From: an uncultured Porphyromonadaceae bacterium
GTDB lineage: Bacteria; Bacteroidota; Bacteroidia; Bacteroidales; Muribaculaceae
Assembly (NCBI GenBank): GCA_947073495.1
Contig: CAMTMX010000032.1
Location: 1 to 35,018, forward strand
Length of the DNA stretch: 35,018 nt
Direction: 5' to 3'
The stretch's first letter is position 1; each line of letters opens with the position of its first letter. Position numbers and translations under genes: made by a program. The notes below the pieces were generated by a model. The model had not been told where the DNA came from. It searched no databases and saw only the letters and a list, made by a program, of their open reading frames with translations. Positions 15,731-24,167 of the stretch are shown one piece after another.

Positions 15731-17119
15731 ATGAAAGAACAATATGCAGTATGCCACCTCCAGCGTGGCAGTGGCAACGACAGCGGAATGTCGTGCCACA
15801 TTGAGAGAAAGGATGCCAATGGCAAGACGTATGTGCCGGACAATGCAGACAGTAGCCGCACGCATCTGAACAGGGAACTGGTATCATTTCCTGATGGTGT
15901 AAGGAACAGAACTGAAGCTATACAGTACCGCATAGACCATGCCGGGCTGTCACGCAAGGTCGCTGGTAACCAGTGTAAGGCTATCCGCATCATTCTGACG
16001 GGGACGCACGAGCAGATGATGAAGATACTGGATGAAGGGCGGTTGGACAACTGGACTGAGGCCAACCTCAGATGGTTGAACGAGACTTTTGGCAAGGAGA
16101 ATGTTGTGTCATGCGTGTTGCACATGGACGAGAAAACTCCCCATCTGCATGCGACCATAGTCCCCATCGTCACCTTCGAGAGGCAGCGGAGAGAACGTGA
16201 GGGTGAAAAGAAATATAACACAAAATCCGGTCCACGGCTCTCAGCAGACGATGTGCTCAAACGTGCTAGGCTTCATGAATACCAGAACACATACGCTGCT
16301 GCCATGAGTGAGTTCGGCCTGAAGCGTGGCATTGTCGGTTCTACTGCCAGACATATTGCCACATCCACCCACTATAAGCAGCAGATGCGACAGTATGAAG
16401 AGAATATCGCCAAGTTGCAGGAAGAGGTGGAAAAGGCAAAGGAGGGCAAAAGCACAATACTCGCCCTGTTTGGTAAAGGCGACCTTGCCAAGGCAAGGAA
16501 AGAACTGGCATCAAAAGACGAGGAACTGGCAAGACTCCAGGCTAAGATTGCGAAACTGGAGGCGGAGAAAGCTACCCTGAAACAGAGGCATGAGTCTGAA
16601 ATAGCCAAACTGAGGAATGGCTATCAGAAGGAAATCGATGCTGCCATCAAGCGTGCGGAGATAGCAGAGCGGAAGGCAGCTGTCATTGAAAGACAGAAGA
16701 ACAGAATTGACGAACTTGACTGCAAGGCCAATCCACAGCGATACCGACTTTCATCGGGAGCGGAACTCATCGGTCATCGGTTCCTTGGCAACAACCACTA
16801 TACCGTTACCCTGAAAATTTGGACAAGGGTTAAGGAAATTGAGTATACCGATGTCACTTACCTTAGCGACAGCGACAAGCGATTGCACGCTTTCAGCAAT
16901 GGAGAACTGACAGACCATGAATTTGTCAATGCCTGTTTCAGTGCCGCTGAGCAAGTCAACGAGATACAAGCCAATCTACTCAGTGCTGCCATTGAATTGG
17001 CAACAGGCGGTTCTGCTCAACCACAAGTAGGAACTGGTGGCGGTGGTTCAACATCTGAATTGCCGTGGAGGGACAAAGAAAAGAATCTCAAGAAACGAAC
17101 AGCTATAAAACGACATTAG
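15731..17119 (+). CDS. MobV-family relaxase (Mob/Pre)
   Basis: This relaxase of 462 residues should nick oriT and pilot single-stranded transfer with help from a co-resident conjugative element. I chose the ATG giving MKEQYAVCHLQRG, the usual MobV beginning, over one 22 codons upstream. Visible motifs are HIER (His23, Arg26), NREL (Asn47, Leu50) and the metal-binding HMDEKTPHLH at 131-140. A long lysine/glutamate-rich coiled coil spans about 220-345. No type IV secretion genes are in the window, so the element is mobilizable rather than self-transmissible. The glycine-rich and basic C-terminus is complete. Confidence 0.9.
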   Translation: MKEQYAVCHLQRGSGNDSGMSCHIERKDANGKTYVPDNADSSRTHLNRELVSFPDGVRNRTEAIQYRIDHAGLSRKVAGNQCKAIRIILTGTHEQMMKILDEGRLDNWTEANLRWLNETFGKENVVSCVLHMDEKTPHLHATIVPIVTFERQRREREGEKKYNTKSGPRLSADDVLKRARLHEYQNTYAAAMSEFGLKRGIVGSTARHIATSTHYKQQMRQYEENIAKLQEEVEKAKEGKSTILALFGKGDLAKARKELASKDEELARLQAKIAKLEAEKATLKQRHESEIAKLRNGYQKEIDAAIKRAEIAERKAAVIERQKNRIDELDCKANPQRYRLSSGAELIGHRFLGNNHYTVTLKIWTRVKEIEYTDVTYLSDSDKRLHAFSNGELTDHEFVNACFSAAEQVNEIQANLLSAAIELATGGSAQPQVGTGGGGSTSELPWRDKEKNLKKRTAIKRH

Positions 17120-17139
17120 TTAGCACAATAAGTCTGTTT

Positions 17140-17151
17140 TTGTTCCCAAAT
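17140..17151. repeat. Inverted copy of the left-end TTGGGAACA motif
   Basis: TTGTTCCCAAAT is the exact reverse complement of ATTTGGGAACAA at 8373-8384. It lies 21 bases after the relaxase stop. It could be the ancestral right end of the backbone, with the defence genes added outside it, or a chance match. Confidence 0.3.
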
Positions 17152-17227
17152 TGAGTCAAAACACCTTTTTTACATCATTAAATTGCAGATTTTCGTCCAT
17201 TTATGCGAGAGTCTGCAATAATTTTTA

Positions 17228-17235
17228 TACCTTTG
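17228..17235 (+). promoter_or_regulatory. -7 box TACCTTTG ahead of the defence cargo
   Basis: TACCTTTG matches TAnnTTTG. It is the only good match I see in the 505-base gap before the cargo operon, and would give a leader of nearly 400 nt. Confidence 0.5.
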
Positions 17236-17291
17236 TGGTCAAAAAATGACAATTCTTTTAAAGAAAAGTCTGACATACATAAATGTAGCTT

Positions 17292-17396
17292 ATGGCAATG
17301 GCAATAGCGGTTGAAGAAAAGAAAATGAAGTCTGCAAAGACTGACGCTTCATTTTATAATTGCCAACGCTATAACACTGACATGATAGTGTCATAG
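17292..17396 (+). CDS. Possible 34-residue leader ORF
   Basis: The frame starts MAMAIAVEEKKMKS and ends inside the right arm of the hairpin at 17365-17400. It overlaps two stem-loops: AAAATGAAG/CTTCATTTT (17322-17355, enclosing GTCT/AGAC) and the larger hairpin. Ribosome progress through it would open the hairpins. No family is recognised. Confidence 0.3.
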   Translation: MAMAIAVEEKKMKSAKTDASFYNCQRYNTDMIVS

Positions 17397-17400
17397 CGTT
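17365..17400 (+). promoter_or_regulatory. Leader hairpin upstream of the cargo operon
   Basis: AACGCTATAACACT pairs with AGTGTCATAGCGTT apart from one A/C mismatch, around an 8-base loop. No T-run follows, so it is not a standard terminator. It may control translation or RNA stability of the cargo transcript. Confidence 0.5.
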
Positions 17401-17414
17401 AGGATAAATCCAAC

Positions 17415-17552
17415 ATGCCCTCCATTATTAAAGACAATGAATGTGGTGTTGGTAAAAATATCCTTATGCTTAAACCGACACTCTATGAAACTGTAATACA
17501 AAGGCGAGGCATGACTTTGGAAAAAAAAAGGAACTGGCAACGAATTAATTAA
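17415..17552 (+). CDS. Small ORF, possibly a frameshifted remnant
   Basis: This 45-codon frame reads MPSIIKDNECGVGKNILMLK and then PTLYETVIQRRGMTLEKK. Its frame changes character at a run of nine A residues (17521-17529): a one-base change there would continue as KELATN. The segment LYETVIQRRGMTLE has the look of a helix-turn-helix N-terminus, but that is weak. It could be a decayed regulator of the cargo. Confidence 0.3.
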   Translation: MPSIIKDNECGVGKNILMLKPTLYETVIQRRGMTLEKKRNWQRIN

Positions 17553-17624
17553 ATGTATTATTAACAATTAATAACGTGACTATTCTTCACAACTATAAGC
17601 AAAACGTATTAAAACAATATCAAT

Positions 17625-18050
17625 ATGACAAAAACAGAAGAAGCTCTATGCAATGGAATTACATTCTCTGTACCGAGAATGGTTCCTACTGCCATTCAAC
17701 AAGGAGAACTTGACAATGCGTTATATTATGTGCTTGTCTATTTAACCCCGCAGTTAGATAAAATGGTGTTAAAAATCTATGAAGCCCCATCATATAGGCC
17801 TTTGAAATGGAATGACAAGGATATAGAATGTATTACGCTGGATATGGAAAAAATCGCAAATTCAGATAGCGAAAACGCATTAGTAGGTTACAATTTTGGC
17901 TATTCTAGTGATGGTGACGGCAAAGTCAATCCACATGACGATTGGATACATTGTAATCAGAACAAAGCATACAATGGATTAATGCTTTATCCTGGACTAA
18001 AGTGTCTCATTATAAATATTATAAATGAAATATTGAATCAAATCAACTAA
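17625..18050 (+). CDS. Small protein of unknown function, first gene of the putative defence operon
   Basis: This protein has 141 residues, is soluble and mildly acidic, with aromatic-rich strands in the middle (LYYVLVYLTPQLDKMVLKIYEAP) and HDDWIHCNQNKAYNG near residues 104-118. No family or catalytic motif is recognised. It precedes the 1431-residue ATPase gene by 8 bases and shares its AT-rich composition, so it should be co-expressed. In defence operons a short first gene is often a regulator, adaptor or immunity factor; nothing in the sequence decides between these. Confidence 0.7.
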   Translation: MTKTEEALCNGITFSVPRMVPTAIQQGELDNALYYVLVYLTPQLDKMVLKIYEAPSYRPLKWNDKDIECITLDMEKIANSDSENALVGYNFGYSSDGDGKVNPHDDWIHCNQNKAYNGLMLYPGLKCLIINIINEILNQIN

Positions 18051-18058
18051 CTATTACT

Positions 18059-21000
18059 ATGAATAAAGTAGAAGCAAGAATTAATCATAATTATTACAAA
18101 CAGATAGCAGATAAGATTACCCAATTGCTAGATAAGATCCATGACTCCCAGCTTTCTGATAAACGCTGGGTTTGGGAACTTATGCAAAATGCAAAAGATG
18201 TCCCAAACAAGTTTGGACGTGTTTCTATATTAATAGAACTTTGGGAAGACAAATTGATTTTCAGCCACAACGGTAATTATTTTACTGATGGCAATATTAC
18301 TGGTTTGATTCAGCAAGTAAGCTCAAAAGATTCCGCTAATGAAGGAGAACTGAAACAAACAGGAAAATTCGGTACTGGATTTATTACTACTCATCTTCTT
18401 TCCAATATAATCGACGTAAAGGGTATAGTCAAAAACCCAAATACTGGGGAATACCAAAATTTCAAGCTTACTCTTGACCGTTCTGCAAGAAAGTCGAAGG
18501 ATATGATAGAGAGCATCGCTCAAAATCTTGAATGGGTGAAGGGGCTAGATAATGGCAACTATCAGGATTTTCCTATTGCACACAATTATGAAAGTAGATC
18601 AGAAAGCGAATATCTAACTTCATTCACATATCACCTAAATGGGGATTCACTTAAATCAGCAACCATAGGATTGTCAGACCTTATAAACACCTTGCCTATT
18701 ACAATGGTTTCCCTCCGTGAGTTGAAATCAGTTCGTGTTGTCAACCATGCTGAAGGCACTGAACAGTTGTATGAGTGTAATAGTGAGACTATATACAGAA
18801 ATGATAATGTAAAAATTATCCGTTCTGCCATTGATATCAATGGTGATAAGAAATACTATCTTACATACAAAAATTTTAAAGGTGAAGATCCTGTTGTAGC
18901 TCTTTCTATAGAAACTTTATGGGATGGCAGTACGTATTCTCTAATTAAGAGAGATAAATCTCAACCAGTTTTGTTTAGAGATTTTCCTTTGATTGGTTCA
19001 GAAGAGTTCTATTTCCCTTACATGCTCAATGGATTTGATTTTGAACCTACAGAAACACGAAGTGGTGTTCTTTTAAATAGTAATCAGCCTAAACCACAAA
19101 AGAATCGCAGTATTATTGAAAATGCTGTAGAATCTGTTATAAATTTTAATGAATGGCTAATTAAATCTGGTGCAAAGAATACTTATTTGTTGGCATCATC
19201 AAAAGAACCAAAACCAAAAGAGGCATGGGATGAAACCTATGCAAAACCTTGGATAAAGAATCTTCAGGAAAATTGGCGAGGCAAACTTCTTTCACAGACA
19301 ATCCTTGAAACCAAAGAGGGATATGCTTCTCTTCGTGAAATCCGTATTCCTGACTATGGTACAAAGGAGGCTAATAGACAATTCTTCTATTTCCTTGAGG
19401 GGTTTATAACAGAAGGTATACTTCCATTAGCTGAGCAGCAAGATGAATGGAGCGAGGTGATTAATTCGAATTATTCTACATGGAAATGTACTTTAAAATA
19501 CTCAAAACAAGATTTCTTTGAAGATTTACAGAGAATTGGTTGCATGAAAAACCTTTGTTCTCGTTTGAACAAGTCCGAAGTTGAATGTTATGAGTGGTTA
19601 AACAGGCTTTTTAAGTTCGTAGTAGAACAAGGCGATACATCTATTCTCGAAAAATATCCTATTATTCCAAATCAATCAGGTGATTTTTGCTTGTTAGATA
19701 AAGTTTGTACAGATTCAGCCCAGCGTATTCCTGATATGCTCAAAAACATCTGTGTTGGCTTACTTGGCAAAAATCTCAATGATGAACTTATGGCTGAAGC
19801 CATTGTTGATTCAGTATTCGCAACAAAGAAAGAATATAAATTAGATACTTTGATAAGTGATATAAATCGTATCATAGGAAGCAAAGTTTCTAATGACAAC
19901 TTTGCTTCTTCGTCAGAGTGGAGTGTTGTTAGTTCTGCGGTATATTCATTGCTTTCTCTTAAAACAAATGGACCTGAGGAAGAAAACAGAAAGCGTGACA
20001 ATATTTATCGATTCATATCCCATTTTGTCGCGAATATTGAACCTCAAACCGTAATAGATAACCTTCCTATAGAATTATGGAAGGAGGCAGAACGTTTTGT
20101 CATCAAGTTTGTTCCAAGTCTTATAGTGGCGAATTCAACAAGTATTACTTCTCTAGGAAATAACTTGTTGAAATATCCTGCTATTCATAATGTTGATGAA
20201 TGCATAAACTGGCTTAACGACTATGGAATGTTGGCAAAATTCTTTTCTATGTCAATTCCTACGAGTAAGAAAATTTATCCAAATCAGAATGGTATTTTAG
20301 AGTCCTTATCTGCACTCCACTTTGATAGCCTCATACCTGAAAAATTGAAGGATTTGAACATTACTGCAAATGCAGAAGATTGGCGTAACAAACTCTTCGA
20401 CAGAAGAATATCTGGTTATGAACAGCATCAACCACTTTCCACAAAAGATATCTACGATTGTGTGAAAAAGAAGTTCGAATCTCCCAATACAAGTATAGAA
20501 CATAAACTACGTATCTCAAATGAAGCTATTGTATTGATTCCTGACACCAAACAAAATGTAAACAGTGATAATATGGCTTTTTACAGACTGGCAAAAGCAA
20601 TTAACCCATCGCTGAAAAACATCGAGATTTTGGAAAAAACAGAGGGATTCTATTGGGAAAAATTTATTGCCTGCGTCCTGAATGACATTTGTATGACTAT
20701 TAATGACTGTGATGATCTGACTAGTCTATCTCAGAAGTTAAACATGACTATTGAGGACACTATATCTTATGTAGATTCTGTTATCGAGTATACAAAGAAT
20801 CGTTTTGGTGGTAATTATTATAAGTATGCAGAGGAAGATTATGCTCTTTGGCTAAATCAAAATGATGTATTCTGTAAACTTAGTAATATTAACAAGGATG
20901 ATAATATTGATGACGCAATTAAAGATCTTTGTCTTAATAATATTATAAATATCAATTATCGCGATAAATTGTTACGTAAGGGTATGAAGTGCGAATACTA

Positions 21001-22354
21001 CATTCCAACTTCAAGTGTTATTACATCAAAGAGTATTCTATCACATATCAATGAAGCTATTTCATTGTACGTTGAAGAAGAACGGAAAAGTCTTCAAGAT
21101 AAAAATTTTGCAGAAGTTGTATTTACACTTGATTCTATAATAAAGAAAAACGAAGAATACAGACTCTGTCTTCCATATTTCGACCTTCATCATGATAAGC
21201 TTATTGTAGGATCTATTGGAGATGAGAAAACCCTCTCTATTATAGGTTCACTTGTTTCTTCTCCTGAAAAGATGGCTATTCTTACAAATTTGACTGACGC
21301 TCAATTAAAGGATTTCATAGAAAAGAGTGCTGATATTAGTGGACTTTCTGACAAGGTTAAAGCTCTTGAGGATGAGAATAAGGGATTACAAGCTCGTGTT
21401 GAAGAGCTCCAGGATCTTGATTTTGTCTTAAAGAACTGTCCTCCAAATAAACTTGATAAAGTAAAGGATATTTTAAACAGATTTACAAGCGAACAAGCAT
21501 TTGCAGGAGGTGAAGAAACACCTGTTGGAGGTGATGATTCCACAGATATTGTGATTATTCCTAAGACCCATGACATTGAAGAAGTTGTGGATTTCGAAGG
21601 TCGTATTCAGATTGTTAGAGCAGATCAGGTTCAATATGCAGGTCTTTCTTTGGAGGAGATTGAACGCTATGTTGAAGAAGCAAAAGGAGCTGTGGTTAAA
21701 TATTTCAGAGAACTGGATGAAAAATATACTTTAGGCTTACAATTTGATAAAGAAAAAATTGCGAAGCATTCATATAGCCAACTCTATGGCATATCAGACC
21801 GACATGGTAATATGATACCTATCGTTGTACACAGTTATAAAGGACCTCAGTACAGATACTTTGACCTAAACTGGTATGACTGGCAACTACTTTCCCAAAG
21901 GGGCTCTATGCTGTTTGTACTCACAGTAACAGGTTTGCAATGTATTCCATTATACGCTCTTCCTGTTCGTAACTTCAACATTTCTATCAGCAATGATATG
22001 TCGAACGAGAATAGAGCAGCATTGCTCACACTCGCAGCTGTTGGTAAGCAGTACACCACATTGAGTTTTGATTTTGGCAATAATATGCCACAAGGCTTCA
22101 AAGATCCACTACCATTTGAATATGTTCCAGAGCAGTTGGATAAGTGTATTAGCTCAATAAAAGAAGTATGTGATCAAAACATTCCTCAAATTGCTAACAT
22201 GTACAATTATGGAAGGAACATACCTCTTGTAAGAAGTACTGTTGGTTATTCTCTTGCAATGGAAGCTGTTAATGAAGGTAACGCACGAGACATATTCGAT
22301 GCACCTGCAAATGATACACAGGCACCATCCGTTGGTACATCATTTATTGATTAA
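18059..22354 (+). CDS. Sacsin-type GHKL ATPase with DUF3883-like C-terminus (putative defence)
   Basis: This is a large protein of 1431 residues. The N-terminus is a sacsin/Hsp90-type GHKL ATP-binding domain: N-box WELMQNAKD (Glu40, Asn44, Asp47), SHNGNYF at 69-75 where the usual DNGxG Asp is His, and GKFGTGF at 102-108. The central 800 residues are helical with no motif I recognise. A coiled coil lies near 1090-1125. The C-terminus (about 1190-1310) resembles the DUF3883 arrangement, with LYGISDRHGNMIPIVVHSYKG in place of the typical ...IEVKG core, so any nuclease-like site seems altered. Large GHKL proteins paired with helicases occur in defence islands. Partner genes follow 7 bases downstream. 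Confidence 0.8.
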   Translation: MNKVEARINHNYYKQIADKITQLLDKIHDSQLSDKRWVWELMQNAKDVPNKFGRVSILIELWEDKLIFSHNGNYFTDGNITGLIQQVSSKDSANEGELKQTGKFGTGFITTHLLSNIIDVKGIVKNPNTGEYQNFKLTLDRSARKSKDMIESIAQNLEWVKGLDNGNYQDFPIAHNYESRSESEYLTSFTYHLNGDSLKSATIGLSDLINTLPITMVSLRELKSVRVVNHAEGTEQLYECNSETIYRNDNVKIIRSAIDINGDKKYYLTYKNFKGEDPVVALSIETLWDGSTYSLIKRDKSQPVLFRDFPLIGSEEFYFPYMLNGFDFEPTETRSGVLLNSNQPKPQKNRSIIENAVESVINFNEWLIKSGAKNTYLLASSKEPKPKEAWDETYAKPWIKNLQENWRGKLLSQTILETKEGYASLREIRIPDYGTKEANRQFFYFLEGFITEGILPLAEQQDEWSEVINSNYSTWKCTLKYSKQDFFEDLQRIGCMKNLCSRLNKSEVECYEWLNRLFKFVVEQGDTSILEKYPIIPNQSGDFCLLDKVCTDSAQRIPDMLKNICVGLLGKNLNDELMAEAIVDSVFATKKEYKLDTLISDINRIIGSKVSNDNFASSSEWSVVSSAVYSLLSLKTNGPEEENRKRDNIYRFISHFVANIEPQTVIDNLPIELWKEAERFVIKFVPSLIVANSTSITSLGNNLLKYPAIHNVDECINWLNDYGMLAKFFSMSIPTSKKIYPNQNGILESLSALHFDSLIPEKLKDLNITANAEDWRNKLFDRRISGYEQHQPLSTKDIYDCVKKKFESPNTSIEHKLRISNEAIVLIPDTKQNVNSDNMAFYRLAKAINPSLKNIEILEKTEGFYWEKFIACVLNDICMTINDCDDLTSLSQKLNMTIEDTISYVDSVIEYTKNRFGGNYYKYAEEDYALWLNQNDVFCKLSNINKDDNIDDAIKDLCLNNIININYRDKLLRKGMKCEYYIPTSSVITSKSILSHINEAISLYVEEERKSLQDKNFAEVVFTLDSIIKKNEEYRLCLPYFDLHHDKLIVGSIGDEKTLSIIGSLVSSPEKMAILTNLTDAQLKDFIEKSADISGLSDKVKALEDENKGLQARVEELQDLDFVLKNCPPNKLDKVKDILNRFTSEQAFAGGEETPVGGDDSTDIVIIPKTHDIEEVVDFEGRIQIVRADQVQYAGLSLEEIERYVEEAKGAVVKYFRELDEKYTLGLQFDKEKIAKHSYSQLYGISDRHGNMIPIVVHSYKGPQYRYFDLNWYDWQLLSQRGSMLFVLTVTGLQCIPLYALPVRNFNISISNDMSNENRAALLTLAAVGKQYTTLSFDFGNNMPQGFKDPLPFEYVPEQLDKCISSIKEVCDQNIPQIANMYNYGRNIPLVRSTVGYSLAMEAVNEGNARDIFDAPANDTQAPSVGTSFID

Positions 22355-22361
22355 CTGAATA

Positions 22362-24158
22362 ATGAATATTGATAGAAAAAAACATTGGCAATTCCTCGAA
22401 GATGAGCTTAAAGCCGAAACCGAGGAGTTCAAAAAGAAATACTTAACCACAGCCATCTCCTTGCTTAAATCAAGCCAGGAGATGTATGTGGCTCAGTTCA
22501 TTTCTTTTAAGGATGGAGAAATGATAATGAAATTCCCTATTTCGCGTGCATTACCGAGAAAGGGTGATTTCTTGGTATGTATGGTTCTTCCACCAGAATT
22601 ACAAGATTACCGTAATTGGGGAGATAAGACATATCGTGATTTGTATAAAGCACGATACAATTCTACCGAATGCGTGTGTATTTGGCATTCTCCAGCCAAT
22701 GATCCTCGATATTCATTAGTAGGTTTTTCAAAGATAAGTGTTGATTTTGCAAATTATATCAAAGAGACACCAAATATCGTATTGACCTTTGCTCCACAAC
22801 GTCCTCCTATTGACTATGTTATGAACTTACAAAAGGTTGTAGAGGATAAATATAGCAAAGGAGTTTCTTCTGTACTTGATGCCAACTACCAGACAAAAGA
22901 TTGGGAGCCAATCCTTATAAAGCAAGATAATGTTTCCGGCTTTGTGTATTCACAAATGACATTGACGGACACAATGATCTTAGAAGGTCCTCCTGGAACT
23001 GGCAAGACATATATGATTGCAGAACTCTGTGCAAGACTATGTGCAGAGGGGCATTCTGTATTAGTTACTGCCCTCACTAACCGTGCTCTCATCGAGATTG
23101 CAGAGAAGCCCGCAGTAGAATCATTATTAGAAGAGCATAAGATATTCAAGACAAACATTTCGATGGATGAAATCCGTGAACTTGGGAAACTTGAAACAAT
23201 AAAGTCTATTGCTCCAATGCCAGGATGTCTTGTATTGTCAACATATTATATAACGAGTGGATATGCAGCAGAACTATCTGTTGAACAACCATTTGATTAC
23301 GTCATTATGGACGAGGCGAGTCAAGCAATACTTCCAATGTTTGCGGCAAGTCGTAAGATTGGCAAAAGGAATCTATTGGTTGGTGATATTCATCAGCTCT
23401 CTCCTATTGTTATTCTAAATGGTGATCGCATTAAAATATGTGGATATAAACATTTGGTTGAAGGACTAAAATTACTTGCAGACAACAGCACGTCACCAAT
23501 CTATCAGTTGACCAAGACTTACAGATTCGGACAAAGAGCAGCTAACTACACTGGTGTTTTCTACAATGATTCACTTGTAGCAAAAGAATCACCAGAATAC
23601 AACGAACTACCATCAATGTGTAAGATTCTTAGTAAAGATGGTGGCCCTACATTGGTGCTCACAGACATGCCTTCTGGAGATAGTACACCTCAATTTGCTA
23701 CATACATGGCATCTTTCATTGTTGCAAATATCATTAACGACAATAAAGATAAAGAGATTGCTGTTCTGACGTGCATGAAGAAAACCACTCGTGCATTACA
23801 GATGGCTATAACTCAGAAAGTAGGAACGAGAAAGAATCTTCTTGTTGATACAGTGGCAAGAGTACAAGGTTTAACAACTGATATAACCATATTTTTTATT
23901 CCTGATTATTCGTACATAAGAACTCTTGAACCTCACCTGTTCAATGTAGCAACAAGTCGTGCAAGAGAACATACCATTATCATAGCCGATAAATATGTGC
24001 TTGATTGTACTACTCTTGATATGAAAGTGAGAAAGTACTTGGAAAGATTGAAACAAGATAAAAGTATATACGTTCCTGACCCAGATCATGGATTAGGAAA
24101 GTCGATCAATATGCAGGATTATCAAAAATGTATTGGAAACTCTTTATTCTTAGATTAG
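22362..24158 (+). CDS. Upf1-like superfamily 1 helicase (putative defence)
   Basis: This 598-residue helicase has the complete SF1B motif set: Walker A GPPGTGKT at about 209-216, motif II DEAS near 316, motif III VGDIHQLSP near 340, the Arg-containing TKTYRFGQ, motif V ARVQGLTTD and motif VI NVATSRAR near 528. The N-terminal 190 residues look like a beta-barrel/accessory domain and no nuclease domain is attached. It should unwind RNA or DNA using ATP. It lies in the same tight operon as the GHKL ATPase (7 bases) and the AlbA_2 protein (9 bases), so it probably works in one complex or pathway with them. Confidence 0.88.
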   Translation: MNIDRKKHWQFLEDELKAETEEFKKKYLTTAISLLKSSQEMYVAQFISFKDGEMIMKFPISRALPRKGDFLVCMVLPPELQDYRNWGDKTYRDLYKARYNSTECVCIWHSPANDPRYSLVGFSKISVDFANYIKETPNIVLTFAPQRPPIDYVMNLQKVVEDKYSKGVSSVLDANYQTKDWEPILIKQDNVSGFVYSQMTLTDTMILEGPPGTGKTYMIAELCARLCAEGHSVLVTALTNRALIEIAEKPAVESLLEEHKIFKTNISMDEIRELGKLETIKSIAPMPGCLVLSTYYITSGYAAELSVEQPFDYVIMDEASQAILPMFAASRKIGKRNLLVGDIHQLSPIVILNGDRIKICGYKHLVEGLKLLADNSTSPIYQLTKTYRFGQRAANYTGVFYNDSLVAKESPEYNELPSMCKILSKDGGPTLVLTDMPSGDSTPQFATYMASFIVANIINDNKDKEIAVLTCMKKTTRALQMAITQKVGTRKNLLVDTVARVQGLTTDITIFFIPDYSYIRTLEPHLFNVATSRAREHTIIIADKYVLDCTTLDMKVRKYLERLKQDKSIYVPDPDHGLGKSINMQDYQKCIGNSLFLD

Positions 24159-24167
24159 TTATTTTCT

